From the NCBI RefSeq assembly GCF_004137765.1, contig NZ_NOIS01000002.1:62001-126000 (forward strand): a stretch of DNA of 64,000 nt, given 5' to 3'. The position numbers and the translations under genes were made by a program. The DNA comes from Rothia uropygialis. GTDB taxonomy: Bacteria; Actinomycetota; Actinomycetes; Actinomycetales; Micrococcaceae. Of this stretch, positions 26,003 through 34,544 are shown one piece after another (positions within the stretch are counted from its first letter, which is position 1; each line of letters starts with the position of its first letter). The notes beneath the pieces are model-generated. The model made no database searches. It was not told where the DNA came from and worked only from the letters and a program-made list of their open reading frames with translations.

Positions 26003-26521
26003 TTACCTCGGATAATGAGTAGTGACTGGCGGCACGGGAGATTCGGTAAGGCTTCCTCCGTGCGCTCTTGGGGGTATCTCGTTTTTGTAGATGCTAACGG
26101 CCTCTTTGAGCCAGCTGATGGCCTGACCGAATGGGATGCCATACTGGGCGACGGCCCCTGCTACTGCGGCACCACAGGATACCCAGTTGATGTATGTGCT
26201 AGCTCCGTTGGGTGATCCTTGTGCCGAGGTGGAAAGGGATGGGTCAATTTTCCTGAGTTCTTCATCTAGGCGCTGCTCGTAATTCGGGTATGTTTTTGGG
26301 GCTGCGTTTTTGATATCTTCTGGCAGCTTATCGAGCGTCTGATAGAGATGTTGGAACTGCTCTTCGCTTATCCCTTGGGTCGGTCCATTCTCTTGACTCT
26401 GTTCTGTGGCCGGTGGTGGCCCGTTGGCAACGGCCAGGGCCGGGCCGATGCTGACGGTTGAGAGTGCGAGGCTGGAGACTACCATTGAGGCGATGAGAGG
26501 CTGGGAGCGTACGTGGGGCAT
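26003..26521 (-). CDS. secreted protein with hydrophobic Gly/Ala-rich C-terminal region
   Basis: 172 residues. A Sec signal peptide is evident: basic start MPHVRSQPL, hydrophobic core to STVSIGPALAVA, cleavage near residue 31. A polar helical region follows, then INWVSCGAAVAGAVAQYGIP and the amphipathic stretch FGQAISWLKEAVSIY, with a single Cys and a HGG motif later. A hydrophobic Gly/Ala segment preceded by a pro-region recalls some bacteriocin precursors, but I recognise no family. Two membrane-protein genes follow directly. Confidence 0.6.
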   Translation of the reverse strand: MPHVRSQPLIASMVVSSLALSTVSIGPALAVANGPPPATEQSQENGPTQGISEEQFQHLYQTLDKLPEDIKNAAPKTYPNYEQRLDEELRKIDPSLSTSAQGSPNGASTYINWVSCGAAVAGAVAQYGIPFGQAISWLKEAVSIYKNEIPPRAHGGSLTESPVPPVTTHYPR

Positions 26522-27647
26522 AGTTCTTTAGCCCTTAGCGTCGATCGAGTTGGTTTTCTGCTGTAGTGCTCGTCTACGAGCACGACTAACGGTAAGCATG
26601 GTACTGGAGAGTGAGGCAAGCCATTTCCGGAATCGTTATCAAATCTATATTTGAAATCCGGAGAGGTTCTGAGGATCCGTGCTATACGTCTCATGCAGTC
26701 TGATATGCCTGTGGCTGGAGATGAGCGGCCTAGGTCACGGCATGACCTTGTGGTGCGGGATTGATGTTGATCTAGTGCTGAGTTTTGTCCTTACTGTAAC
26801 GCTAAGGCTATGAGAACGGATGTGTGCCCGACCTGTCGGGGGAGTCGTTCACTATGGATCGAAGGGCTGTGCCCGATGAAGTGATCGTCCGCAAGTCTGA
26901 GAAGTATTCGGGGAGCGAGGAAGACCGCCGAGGCACATCAGCGCACATGTTGGTACTGAGCGCGTGGTTCAGTGAAAATGGCACTGGAATTCGCAGTACT
27001 GGCTGGGCGTGCCGGTGGAGGGATTACGGCAGGTCATTATCTCCGCGACGGCCCGGTCGGTGGCTAACCCGTAGCATGTGGTGAATCAGCGTGCTGGTAC
27101 GCAGTCCTGGACTCCTGGACAGGTTCGGAGGATTTACCTCATCGGAGTTGGGGTGCTGAGCCGGCACCGGAAACTGGCGGGCGGAGGTAAAGTATGGACC
27201 GCCTACTAGAGGTGTATTCAATTTCTGTGCTGTCGCCCCGGTTGATGTCCGGAACTGGCCCGGATTCATCGTACCCAGGAGGTATCGAGAATCTGCGTAC
27301 CCCGCTTGTGCTCTGCCGTGCGCAGCTCGTCTGGAAAATTAGTTTCGGACGAAAAGTCCCAAATTGGGCAGTTTTTCGAATGCCTCAACCCTCCCAAATC
27401 GCGAGGGTTGCCCGGCACCGGTCGAGGGTTTCCGTGTCATGGAACGCCTATTCGTTGAGTGAGTATGAGCCCGGACGATATCCTGTTTCCTGCGATTAAC
27501 CGCTCGGTTGGAACGTGATGTTACCCAACAGAAACAGTGATACTTAGTCGCATCAAACGAAACTATATTCGATGAAATTGTTCGCTCATCACCTCTGATC
27601 GCAACGGTTGCACACTAAGCGATACCCATCGGAATTACGCCAGCTAG
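26522..27647. other. 1.1-kb region without a supported gene
   Basis: Several short open frames exist on both strands but none has a convincing ribosome site, domain or codon pattern. Base composition is visibly less GC-rich than the chromosome on either side. It probably contains the promoter of the secreted-protein gene at its left and eroded element DNA. Confidence 0.5.
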
Positions 27648-27687
27648 AATCTCTTGGTCGGGGTTTCGCCTCCCTCCTGGGGCACCA
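27648..27687. other. attR, partial tRNA-Arg copy
   Basis: Direct repeat of the tRNA-Arg 3' end (AATCTCTTGGTCGGGG onward to CCA) with two mismatches to attL. It lacks the 5' half, so it is not a functional tRNA gene. Confidence 0.85.
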
Positions 27688-27737
27688 AGAACCCCACAAT
27701 ACCGGGCCATGCGACCCCTGGGACGGGGTTCTATTTT
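27688..27737 (+). terminator. terminator stranded behind attR
   Basis: AGAACCCC and GGGGTTCT pair over 8 bp and are followed by ATTTT. It begins directly after the CCA of the partial tRNA copy, so it is likely the original terminator of tRNA-Arg. Confidence 0.65.
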
Positions 27738-27772
27738 CATTAACCGGTGCCAGGTGGACTGCTTGGGCAGGT

Positions 27773-27988
27773 TCATGAGCCGCTGGCTCGGTTCTCGGAG
27801 ACCAGCTTCCATGCGTCGCGCATTTTCGACTGGTCGGTGTAGGTCCCTTGTCGGCCGTCTTCGAGTTCGATGGCGACGTGCCCTCCGCGCTTCAACGCCG
27901 AGGTGATGGTTGCACCGGCAAAGGTATCGCCGACCTTGTAGGGGAAGATCGGTCCATTCTGGGGGATGGATTCTGGAAATTCGTTCAT
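27773..27988 (-). CDS. small conserved hypothetical protein
   Basis: 71 residues beginning MNEFPESIPQNGPIFPYKVGDTFAG, with a beta-rich pattern (GATITSALKRGGHVAIELEDGRQGTYT) that suggests a small barrel. No family recognised. It lies just outside attR on the chromosomal side. Confidence 0.6.
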   Translation of the reverse strand: MNEFPESIPQNGPIFPYKVGDTFAGATITSALKRGGHVAIELEDGRQGTYTDQSKMRDAWKLVSENRASGS

Positions 27989-28085
27989 GAGCCGAGTATA
28001 GGCACCTGTTTTCCCTTGTCAGCTAGGAAATTTGAGTAAATTTGCGGGAACGCACACCACTGGTTGAAACGTCATATCTCGGCGA

Positions 28086-29093
28086 CTAGGGCTTTGACTG
28101 TCGTGGAGGCAAATGGTTGCCCGCCATCATGCAACGAACCGAACCACCTGCCGACTCGATCATTGATACATCGACCGGCTCGAGATGCGCGTGGACGGAG
28201 ATCGCCCGGCGTTGTTGCGGGGTCAGGCTCGAGGCGGCCGTCGCGGAGAGGACGAGCGTCGGGCCGCCGACGGCAGATACTTCCAAGCAGTTGCCTGCAA
28301 ATCTCTGGATCTGGGATTCTTCGAGCTCTATAACCTGACGGCCTGTGGATCGTAGACTGTCGAGAACCCTGGCTCGCTGCCTGGGATCGCGAATCATAGT
28401 TGCTCCGATGAGGGTTACATGGGTTCCGACGGACATCAAGACGTTGGTGTGGTAGACGGGTACGCCTCGGGAATCGAAGGCGTCGAAGACCACTGGTTGA
28501 AAACCCAAATCCGAGCAGAACCTGGCGAGCAAGTGACTCGAGGCCCTCTGGGAGCGGCACACGTAGGCAAGCCGATGGACATGATCGAGGACCATGGCGC
28601 CGGTTCCCTCCAAATACTGGCCCTCGGATTCGGCGGTGCTGTAATCGACGACGCGTCGAACTACTCCGCTTTTTCGGAGGTGGGCCAGGACGTCCTCGCG
28701 CCGTTCGGCGCGCCTGTTGGGGGCATGCATGGGGTAGAGGACGACGGTTCCGTCATCATGCGTGCTGAACCAGTTGTTGGGGAAGACGCTGTCCGGAGTC
28801 TCGTTCGTCAGGTCCTCGAAGACAGCGACGCCGAGGCCTAGTTTCTCTAGTTTCTCGGCAAGACTAGTGACTTCCTCGAATGCAACGCGTGCTACTTGGC
28901 GTGGGTCCTGGGTCGGTCGGCTTTGGAAGCGGTTGTCCAGCTCGGTAAGGGGGTTGGGCGTGAATCGATGCGGGCGTACCAGGACTATCTGCCGTGGGGC
29001 TTGCTGGGGCCGGGTGTCCCTTGAACTGACATGGCTCTGCGGATGACCTACCTCCACGCTCGGGTTTGTCTCGCTCACAACGGGCTGGGTCAA
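28086..29093 (-). CDS. ctlX: CtlX-type arginine deiminase-related hydrolase
   Basis: Amidinotransferase-fold protein of the citrulline-utilisation hydrolase family. Signatures: IVLVRPHRFTPNP near the N-terminus, FPNNWFSTHDDGTVVLYPM, EGTGAMVLDH, YHTNVLMSVG with the catalytic His, and AGNCLEV near the C-terminus. A catalytic Cys is in SVRCMMAGNHLP at the end. The first ~30 residues are a polar extension. It is divergently transcribed from ssb; no other arginine or citrulline genes adjoin. Confidence 0.88.
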   Translation of the reverse strand: MTQPVVSETNPSVEVGHPQSHVSSRDTRPQQAPRQIVLVRPHRFTPNPLTELDNRFQSRPTQDPRQVARVAFEEVTSLAEKLEKLGLGVAVFEDLTNETPDSVFPNNWFSTHDDGTVVLYPMHAPNRRAERREDVLAHLRKSGVVRRVVDYSTAESEGQYLEGTGAMVLDHVHRLAYVCRSQRASSHLLARFCSDLGFQPVVFDAFDSRGVPVYHTNVLMSVGTHVTLIGATMIRDPRQRARVLDSLRSTGRQVIELEESQIQRFAGNCLEVSAVGGPTLVLSATAASSLTPQQRRAISVHAHLEPVDVSMIESAGGSVRCMMAGNHLPPRQSKP

Positions 29094-29431
29094 TGGGGCA
29101 CTCCTTCTCCGGATCGGGGTCGAACGGCTTCGATAAGAGGTTATAGAACAGCAATATGGGTCCGAAATTCCTAAAATGAGAACAGGTTGTTTGGTTATGA
29201 GTCGAAATGCATCCGGCTATTGTTCAATATGGAAATCGGGTGTCTTGGCCCGAGCGTCACATGAGTTCCTCCCCAACAGAGCAAACCGGCGTTAACGTGG
29301 GCGAGTTATCCACAAACACGCGCCTTATTGAAGAACGGCCCGGAGGCGCGGCGAGTTTCCGAGGCAAGCTCTTCCCAGGACATGCGATCGCGTAGCTCGC
29401 GACGCGAACGGAATGGACTGGAGGACTCGAT
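29094..29431. other. divergent promoter region ctlX/ssb
   Basis: No gene seen. An AT-rich stretch at about 29,140-29,200 probably holds promoters for both directions; GGAGG lies 7 nt ahead of the ssb ATG. Confidence 0.5.
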
Positions 29432-30007
29432 ATGACTGACTACGTGACTATTCGCGGCTTTGTCGCCACGAAACCGGATTTGCGGAGGCTCCCGAATGGG
29501 ACCGCGGTGTGCTCATTTCGTCTGGCATCCACGGCACGTTGGTTCGACGGCAAAACAGGCGATTGGACCGTCGGCCACACCAACTGGTTCACCGTGAATT
29601 CGTTCCGTTCGTTGGGCACCAACGTTGCCGCCAGCGTGGACGTTGGCCAGCCCCTACTGGTACAGGGAAAACTCAAAATCAGGAATTGGGAAACAGTGCA
29701 TCGGGAGAGACGGACGAGCGTGGACATCGAAGCACGGTCTGTCGGCCACGATTTGGCTTTCGGCAGTTCGACATTCGTGCGCGCCGGAGGCGGCCGGAGC
29801 AGGGACGAGCAGATCACGTCGGACGCCTCAGGCAAGGGATGCGGCTCATGGGACAGCCTCCCAAAATCTCACGAGTCCGCCGAAATCGCCGCGACAACCC
29901 CGGGACGGCTGACATGCGGCGGGACAGGTGGTGCTGAGGCTGAGCAAGACAACGGGTCTACCTCCCGGCCCGCGAGTGTCCAACGCCAACTGTTCGTTTC
30001 TTCGTAG
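29432..30007 (+). CDS. ssb: single-stranded DNA-binding protein paralogue
   Basis: N-terminal OB-fold of the SSB family: VTIRGFVATKPDLRRLPNGTAVCSFRLAST, WFTVNSFRSLGTNVAASVDVGQPLLVQGKLKIRNW in segments, and an ERRTSVDIEARSVGHDL strand. The C-terminal ~80 residues are polar and end RQLFVSS, without the acidic DDDIPF-type tip that recruits partner proteins in the main replicative SSB. It is thus probably an auxiliary SsbB-like protein for recombination or DNA uptake rather than replication. The replicative ssb is expected near rpsF elsewhere. Confidence 0.85.
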   Translation: MTDYVTIRGFVATKPDLRRLPNGTAVCSFRLASTARWFDGKTGDWTVGHTNWFTVNSFRSLGTNVAASVDVGQPLLVQGKLKIRNWETVHRERRTSVDIEARSVGHDLAFGSSTFVRAGGGRSRDEQITSDASGKGCGSWDSLPKSHESAEIAATTPGRLTCGGTGGAEAEQDNGSTSRPASVQRQLFVSS

Positions 30008-30118
30008 TGTTCGACAGTCCGGATGGGGGCACTCGGTATGAGAAAGACGATGGAAGTATCATGACGTCGACGTCGTACGTCGGCGTTTCGTTGCCATGTG
30101 GATGCGAGCGGGGGTTAT

Positions 30119-30568
30119 GTGGGCAAGGGCCAAAGATCATCACGAGGACAATGGCCGATCGTGCTAGTCGCTTTGGGATTGATCGGTGGTATTTCCGGCT
30201 GTTCCACGGCAGGGGTGGAGCCGCGGACTCCAGTTGGAGAAATATCCGGCCCGACAAGCTCCGATGACCAGGTTCAAGAAGATGCAGCCAAGATCAAGGA
30301 AGTCGTTGAGGCCGCATTGTCCGAGGGCGACGTGACCGAAGCTCGTGTTCGCGACGCAATCGTACGGAGCGGCCGAAGCAGTGACGATGTGGAGAGCGGA
30401 CAGGACAGTACGCCTACAGGGCTGGACGTGGGCAACGTGGACGCCGCGGTCAAAATCCACGAGCAATGCGTGATGGTCGATGTTCGGGCTGATAGGACGG
30501 TGACCGCCGTCGGCGCGCCTGCTCTCAGCACGGGACGCTGCATGATCGGGCATGCCTACACGGACTAG
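30119..30568 (+). CDS. small lipoprotein, DUF6993-like
   Basis: A signal peptide (MGKGQRSSRGQWPIVLVALGLI) ends in the lipobox IGGISGC, so the product is probably a lipid-anchored extracytoplasmic protein of about 120 residues. Two conserved cysteines (EQCVMVDVR and GRCMIG) may form a disulfide. The GTG chosen has GCGGGGG ahead of it; a GTG 21 bp upstream is possible. It lies 23 bp from ettA but with a different function, unknown. Confidence 0.65.
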   Translation: MGKGQRSSRGQWPIVLVALGLIGGISGCSTAGVEPRTPVGEISGPTSSDDQVQEDAAKIKEVVEAALSEGDVTEARVRDAIVRSGRSSDDVESGQDSTPTGLDVGNVDAAVKIHEQCVMVDVRADRTVTAVGAPALSTGRCMIGHAYTD

Positions 30569-30591
30569 GCAAACATAGTAGCCTTGTCCAT

Positions 30592-32274
30592 ATGGCTGAA
30601 TTTATTTACACGATGTCTAAAGCCCGCAAGAAGGTGGGCGACAAGGTCATCCTGGACGACGTCACCATGTCGTTCTACCCAGGCGCCAAAATCGGCGTCG
30701 TCGGCCCCAATGGCGCCGGTAAGTCCACCATCCTCAAGATCATGGCTGGTCTGGATGAACCGTCCAACGGTGAAGCACGGCTGAGTCCCGGTTACTCCGT
30801 GGGCATCCTGTTGCAGGAGCCGCCCCTCAACGAGGAAAAGACCGTTCTTGGCAACGTGGAGGAAGGCGTTGGAGAGATCAAGGAAAAACTTGATCGCTAC
30901 AACCAGATCTCGGAAGAGATGGCCAACCCGGATGCCGATTTCGACGCGCTCATGGAAGAAATGGGCAAGTTGCAGGGCGATATCGACGCCGCCAACGCCT
31001 GGGACCTGGATAGCCAACTGGAACAGGCCATGGACGCCTTGCGTTGCCCGCCCGGCGACGCAGAGGTCAGTAAGCTCTCCGGCGGCGAGCGCCGTCGTGT
31101 TGCATTGTGCAAACTCCTTTTGCAGAAGCCGGATCTTCTCCTGCTCGACGAGCCCACCAACCACCTGGATGCCGAGTCCGTGCTCTGGCTCGAACAGCAT
31201 CTTTCGTCCTACGAGGGTGCCGTCCTCGCAGTAACCCACGATCGCTACTTCTTGGACCACGTTGCCGAGTGGATCTGCGAGGTGGAGCGCGGACGCCTGT
31301 ATGGATACGAAGGCAATTACTCCACCTACCTCGAGACCAAGCGCAAGCGCATGGAGGTTCAGGGCAGGAAGGACGCCAAGCTCGCCAAACGCCTGGCGGA
31401 CGAACTCGACTGGGTTCGTTCCAGTTCCAAGGGGCGTCAAACCAAATCGAAGGCTCGCCTCGCGCGTTACGAAGAGATGGCGGCGGAAGCCGAGAAAACC
31501 CGCAAACTCGACTTCGAGGAAATCCAGATCCCTCCGGGACCCCGGCTGGGCAATGTGGTCATCGAAGCTGAGGACCTGCAAAAGGGCTTCGGGGACAGAA
31601 GCCTCATCAAGGACCTGTCGTTCTCGTTGCCGCGCAACGGGATCGTAGGCGTGATCGGGCCGAACGGTGTCGGTAAATCCACACTGTTCAAGACGATCGT
31701 CGGTCTGGAGTCCTTGGACAGCGGTAACCTGAAAATCGGCGACTCCGTCAAAATCGCCTACGTCGATCAGAACCGAGCCAACATCGATTCCGAAAAATCG
31801 CTCTGGGAAGTCGTCTCCGACGGACTCGACTACATTCAGGTCGGTCAAGTCGAAATGCCTTCGCGAGCTTACGTTTCGGCCTTCGGGTTCAAAGGGCCGG
31901 ACCAGCAGAAGAAAGCGGGCGTCCTCTCCGGTGGTGAGCGCAACCGACTGAACCTCGCGTTGACGCTCAAACAGGGCGGAAACCTGCTCCTCCTCGACGA
32001 GCCGACCAACGACCTCGACGTGGAAACTCTTGCATCGCTCGAGAACGCACTCCTTGATTTCCCGGGTTGCGCCGTGGTCGTCTCTCACGACCGTTGGTTC
32101 CTCGACCGCGTGGCCACCCACATCCTGGCCTGGGAAGGCACCGAGGAAGAACCGGACAAATGGTATTGGTTCGAAGGCAACTTCGAATCGTATGAAGAAA
32201 ACAAGGTCGAAAGGTTGGGTCCCGAGGCTGCCCGACCCCATCGGCTGACTCATCGTCGACTCACGCGCGACTAG
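30592..32274 (+). CDS. ettA: energy-dependent translational throttle protein EttA
   Basis: ABC-F ATPase that binds the ribosomal E site and gates the first elongation steps according to ATP/ADP. Two ABC domains: first Walker A GPNGAGKST at residues 36-44 with signature LSGGERRR; second Walker A GPNGVGKST with signature LSGGERNR. The linker WVRSSSKGRQTKSKARLARYEE and the arm insert are typical of the EttA subgroup, as is the 560-residue length. Monocistronic, followed by a very long hairpin. Confidence 0.95.
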   Translation: MAEFIYTMSKARKKVGDKVILDDVTMSFYPGAKIGVVGPNGAGKSTILKIMAGLDEPSNGEARLSPGYSVGILLQEPPLNEEKTVLGNVEEGVGEIKEKLDRYNQISEEMANPDADFDALMEEMGKLQGDIDAANAWDLDSQLEQAMDALRCPPGDAEVSKLSGGERRRVALCKLLLQKPDLLLLDEPTNHLDAESVLWLEQHLSSYEGAVLAVTHDRYFLDHVAEWICEVERGRLYGYEGNYSTYLETKRKRMEVQGRKDAKLAKRLADELDWVRSSSKGRQTKSKARLARYEEMAAEAEKTRKLDFEEIQIPPGPRLGNVVIEAEDLQKGFGDRSLIKDLSFSLPRNGIVGVIGPNGVGKSTLFKTIVGLESLDSGNLKIGDSVKIAYVDQNRANIDSEKSLWEVVSDGLDYIQVGQVEMPSRAYVSAFGFKGPDQQKKAGVLSGGERNRLNLALTLKQGGNLLLLDEPTNDLDVETLASLENALLDFPGCAVVVSHDRWFLDRVATHILAWEGTEEEPDKWYWFEGNFESYEENKVERLGPEAARPHRLTHRRLTRD

Positions 32275-32282
32275 AAGGTCTG

Positions 32283-32332
32283 TTGACGACAACGGCCGCT
32301 CCCCTCAAAAGGGGAGCGGCCGTTGTCGTCAA
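32283..32332. terminator. 22-bp perfect hairpin between ettA and tesB
   Basis: TTGACGACAACGGCCGCTCCCC and its complete inverted copy flank TCAAAA; every base pairs. It begins 8 bp after the ettA stop and lies between convergent genes, so bidirectional termination is expected, although no T-run follows. Confidence 0.8.
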
Positions 32333-32363
32333 CCGGTCCAGGCCCACAAGACGTGACCTCGCA

Positions 32364-33284
32364 TCACGAATCCGCGTCGTCTTCACGGACGCGGACCATG
32401 GCCTCCTGAGTGGTCGTGGCGACCAGAAGGCCTTCCCTGTCGAAAATTCGGCCGCAGGACAGCCCGCGTGAATTCGACGCATTGGGGGAGTTCTGGACAT
32501 ACAGCAGCCACTCGTCGGCTCGTGCCTGACGGTGCCACCAAATCGCGTGGTCCAGAGACGCCATGGTCAGACCCGGGTCCTGCCACGTTTTTCCATGTCC
32601 CCGGAGGATCGGATCCATGGGGGTGTAATCCGAGGCGTAAGCGATCGCCGCGCGATGAATTAGCGGGTCATCGGGCAAAGCCCCGTGGGTTTTGAACCAC
32701 ACCGCATTGACCGGTTCCCGGGACTCGGAAGGCTTCAAATAGATCGGGTCCGTAATGTAGCGAATCTCGAAAGGCCGACCGTGGACCACGCGGCGGGCCA
32801 GGGGGTGGTCCAGGTGCCCCCAGAGCTCCTTGGGACTGCGCAGACTCTCGGGCTCTGGGATGTCGGTCGGCATCGGCTCCTGATGTTCAATCCCCGGTGC
32901 GTGTGTTTGGAATGACGCGATGGACGAGAGAATGACCTTCCCGTCTTGATAAGCGTGAATACGGCGAGCTGAGAATGACCTTCCGTCCCGCATGCGCTCT
33001 ACGCCGAAGGTGATGGGTTTGGTGACATCTCCCGGGCGCAGGAAGTATCCGTGCATCGAATGAATTGGTCGGTCGCGATCCACCGTTCGGCTGGCTGCCA
33101 TGACGGACTGAGCGAATACCTGACCGCCGAAAACCCGTGGCGTTTCCGGACTGACGGTGTAGCCGACGAATATATCCTCCGTGGTGCGCAACGGGGTATT
33201 CGGCTCGAGATCGAGCATGCTCAGCAGAGAGCGGGTCGGATCGAAATCCTCCGCAGGAACCTGGGAATCGTGGAAAGTACTCAC
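32364..33284 (-). CDS. tesB: acyl-CoA thioesterase II
   Basis: Hydrolyses medium- and long-chain acyl-CoA. Double hot-dog fold: FGGQVFAQSVMAASRTV and HSMHGYFLRPGD in the first half, AIAYASDYTPMDPIL (with the catalytic Asp) and SLDHAIWWHR, then NSRGLSCGRIFDREG in the second. At 306 residues it is slightly longer than E. coli TesB. It converges on ettA and is divergent from the next gene, with about 60 bp between starts. Confidence 0.93.
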   Translation of the reverse strand: MSTFHDSQVPAEDFDPTRSLLSMLDLEPNTPLRTTEDIFVGYTVSPETPRVFGGQVFAQSVMAASRTVDRDRPIHSMHGYFLRPGDVTKPITFGVERMRDGRSFSARRIHAYQDGKVILSSIASFQTHAPGIEHQEPMPTDIPEPESLRSPKELWGHLDHPLARRVVHGRPFEIRYITDPIYLKPSESREPVNAVWFKTHGALPDDPLIHRAAIAYASDYTPMDPILRGHGKTWQDPGLTMASLDHAIWWHRQARADEWLLYVQNSPNASNSRGLSCGRIFDREGLLVATTTQEAMVRVREDDADS

Positions 33285-33344
33285 CCATCGATCTTAGAGC
33301 GAGTCGAATCCTGTGTCATAAGGGGCAAAGCTAAGGTCCCGACG

Positions 33345-34067
33345 ATGTCGGCGCGGGCGAGGCAGGACATAATGGATACAAAAGTCCCCGTCGATCGTGA
33401 AACCATGCCCATACCGTCCTCGTCAGCACCCCTACAATTCGCCGACCTCCGCCAAGCCAAGGACCTTGCGACCCTGTTGTCCCGGGTCAGGTCCATTGAT
33501 TCATCGTCGGCCGTGAGGTTTCAAGCCCATGGATCCGTCGTGGCCGTATGGGTCCCCGTCATGAGCGCGGAAACTCTTCTCGAACAGGTTCCGACTGTTC
33601 TCGGGATGCGCGCTCTGCATTTGTCGGAACCGTCAGAGATAGATGTCACGGTCGAAGCTGCGGCGGTGCTTGATCGGCTTGCTCGGATCGCCAAAACGGA
33701 CGGTACGATCGAGATCCCGCCGACGACGGTCCACGCACCGTGGTCCGGAATAGCGCCTCCGTCCTCCGGCTGGATACGTCAAGGACATCTGGACTCGGAA
33801 AACGTAGAGACCATAGCGCGTGACGGAATGTCTGCAGTCGAACAAGCATTGCCCTCGAACCCCGGTGGAGCCGTCGTCAGCACCGTTCGGGCCCGAATAT
33901 GGGGGACGGCGACGTCGTTCGGCATGGTCTCGGGTGCGGCATTCGGGGCTACCGTGTTGGGATTCAACGAATCGAACAAGGGCTTCGAGGTCTACACGTA
34001 CGGGCCATGGCACCGCATATCCAATGAAAGCGGCCATATACTCTCCCGCCCGGGGAGCAACCTGTAG
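33345..34067 (+). CDS. conserved hypothetical protein
   Basis: About 240 residues, soluble, no recognised domain. The middle has alternating strands (AVRFQAHGSVVAVWVPVM) and helices, and SGWIRQGHLDSENVETIARDGM and ATSFGMVSGAAFGATVLGF are likely conserved blocks. Frames upstream overlap tesB and are not coding. The start is uncertain: MSARARQD is used here, but the ATG 27 bp on (MDTKVPVD), behind GGCAGGA, is as likely. Confidence 0.65.
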   Translation: MSARARQDIMDTKVPVDRETMPIPSSSAPLQFADLRQAKDLATLLSRVRSIDSSSAVRFQAHGSVVAVWVPVMSAETLLEQVPTVLGMRALHLSEPSEIDVTVEAAAVLDRLARIAKTDGTIEIPPTTVHAPWSGIAPPSSGWIRQGHLDSENVETIARDGMSAVEQALPSNPGGAVVSTVRARIWGTATSFGMVSGAAFGATVLGFNESNKGFEVYTYGPWHRISNESGHILSRPGSNL

Positions 34068-34097
34068 TTCGGAGCACTCGGCCGAGACGACACTCGG

Positions 34098-34493
34098 CTA
34101 GCCAGGAGTATTGGTCATGGCTCTGGCCGCTCGGTCGAAATAATCCCACATCATGCCATCGATCATGGGTGGAAGATTCAAGGTGTCGAGCGATTCGCGC
34201 ATGAACTTCAACCAAGTTTCCCGTGCCCATGAGTCGATTTCGAACGGCGCGTGACGCATCCTCAAACGTGGGTGTCCCCTGCGTCGACTATAAGTCGTGG
34301 GGCCGCCGAAATATTGTTCCAGGAACATCTCGAGCCGTTCGCGCGCGGGCTCCAGATCTTCTTCGGGGTATAGCGCCCGAAAGTCCGGATCCGCGGCCAC
34401 ACGGTCGTAGAATTCCGTGGTCAGCTTGTGGAAAGCGTCGTGCCCGCCGATCTGTTCGTACGGACTGGGTGCAGAAGAAGCCGGACTCGTCAT
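34098..34493 (-). CDS. glbO: group II truncated hemoglobin
   Basis: Haem protein of the 2-on-2 globin family, implicated in oxygen handling and peroxide or nitrosative stress. YEQIGGHDAFHKLTTEFYDRV is the helix B region with the distal Tyr, YFGGPTTYSRRRGHPRLRMRH carries the proximal His and the group II arginine-rich EF loop, and W in ETWLKFM is the conserved G8 Trp. 131 residues, normal. It converges with the preceding hypothetical gene. Confidence 0.93.
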   Translation of the reverse strand: MTSPASSAPSPYEQIGGHDAFHKLTTEFYDRVAADPDFRALYPEEDLEPARERLEMFLEQYFGGPTTYSRRRGHPRLRMRHAPFEIDSWARETWLKFMRESLDTLNLPPMIDGMMWDYFDRAARAMTNTPG

Positions 34494-34544
34494 AGAAAAA
34501 ACATTCTACTGACGAGCCCGGCTGCCGAGAAGCCCCAAGACGGC

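Larger units (their letters stand above)
22804..27687. mobile_element. decayed integrative element in tRNA-Arg
   Basis: A 4.9-kb insert between 40-bp repeats of the tRNA-Arg 3' end. Order from the left: broken tyrosine integrase, broken ImmA-like gene, a frameshifted membrane protein, an intact membrane protein, a secreted peptide gene, then 1.1 kb without a convincing gene. It cannot excise by itself because the integrase is broken in several places. Confidence 0.85.

Noticed and set aside
26824-27499. Short open frames in the right part of the tRNA-Arg element
   Set aside because: No ribosome sites, no domains, and overlapping frames on both strands of similar quality.
27648-27687. Second tRNA-Arg gene
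   Set aside because: Only the 3' half is present; no D-arm or 5' acceptor strand, so it is an attachment-site repeat.
30565-32292. 575-codon open frame antisense to ettA
   Set aside because: Mirror of ettA codon bias; its translation has no domain and the plus strand encodes a full ABC-F protein.
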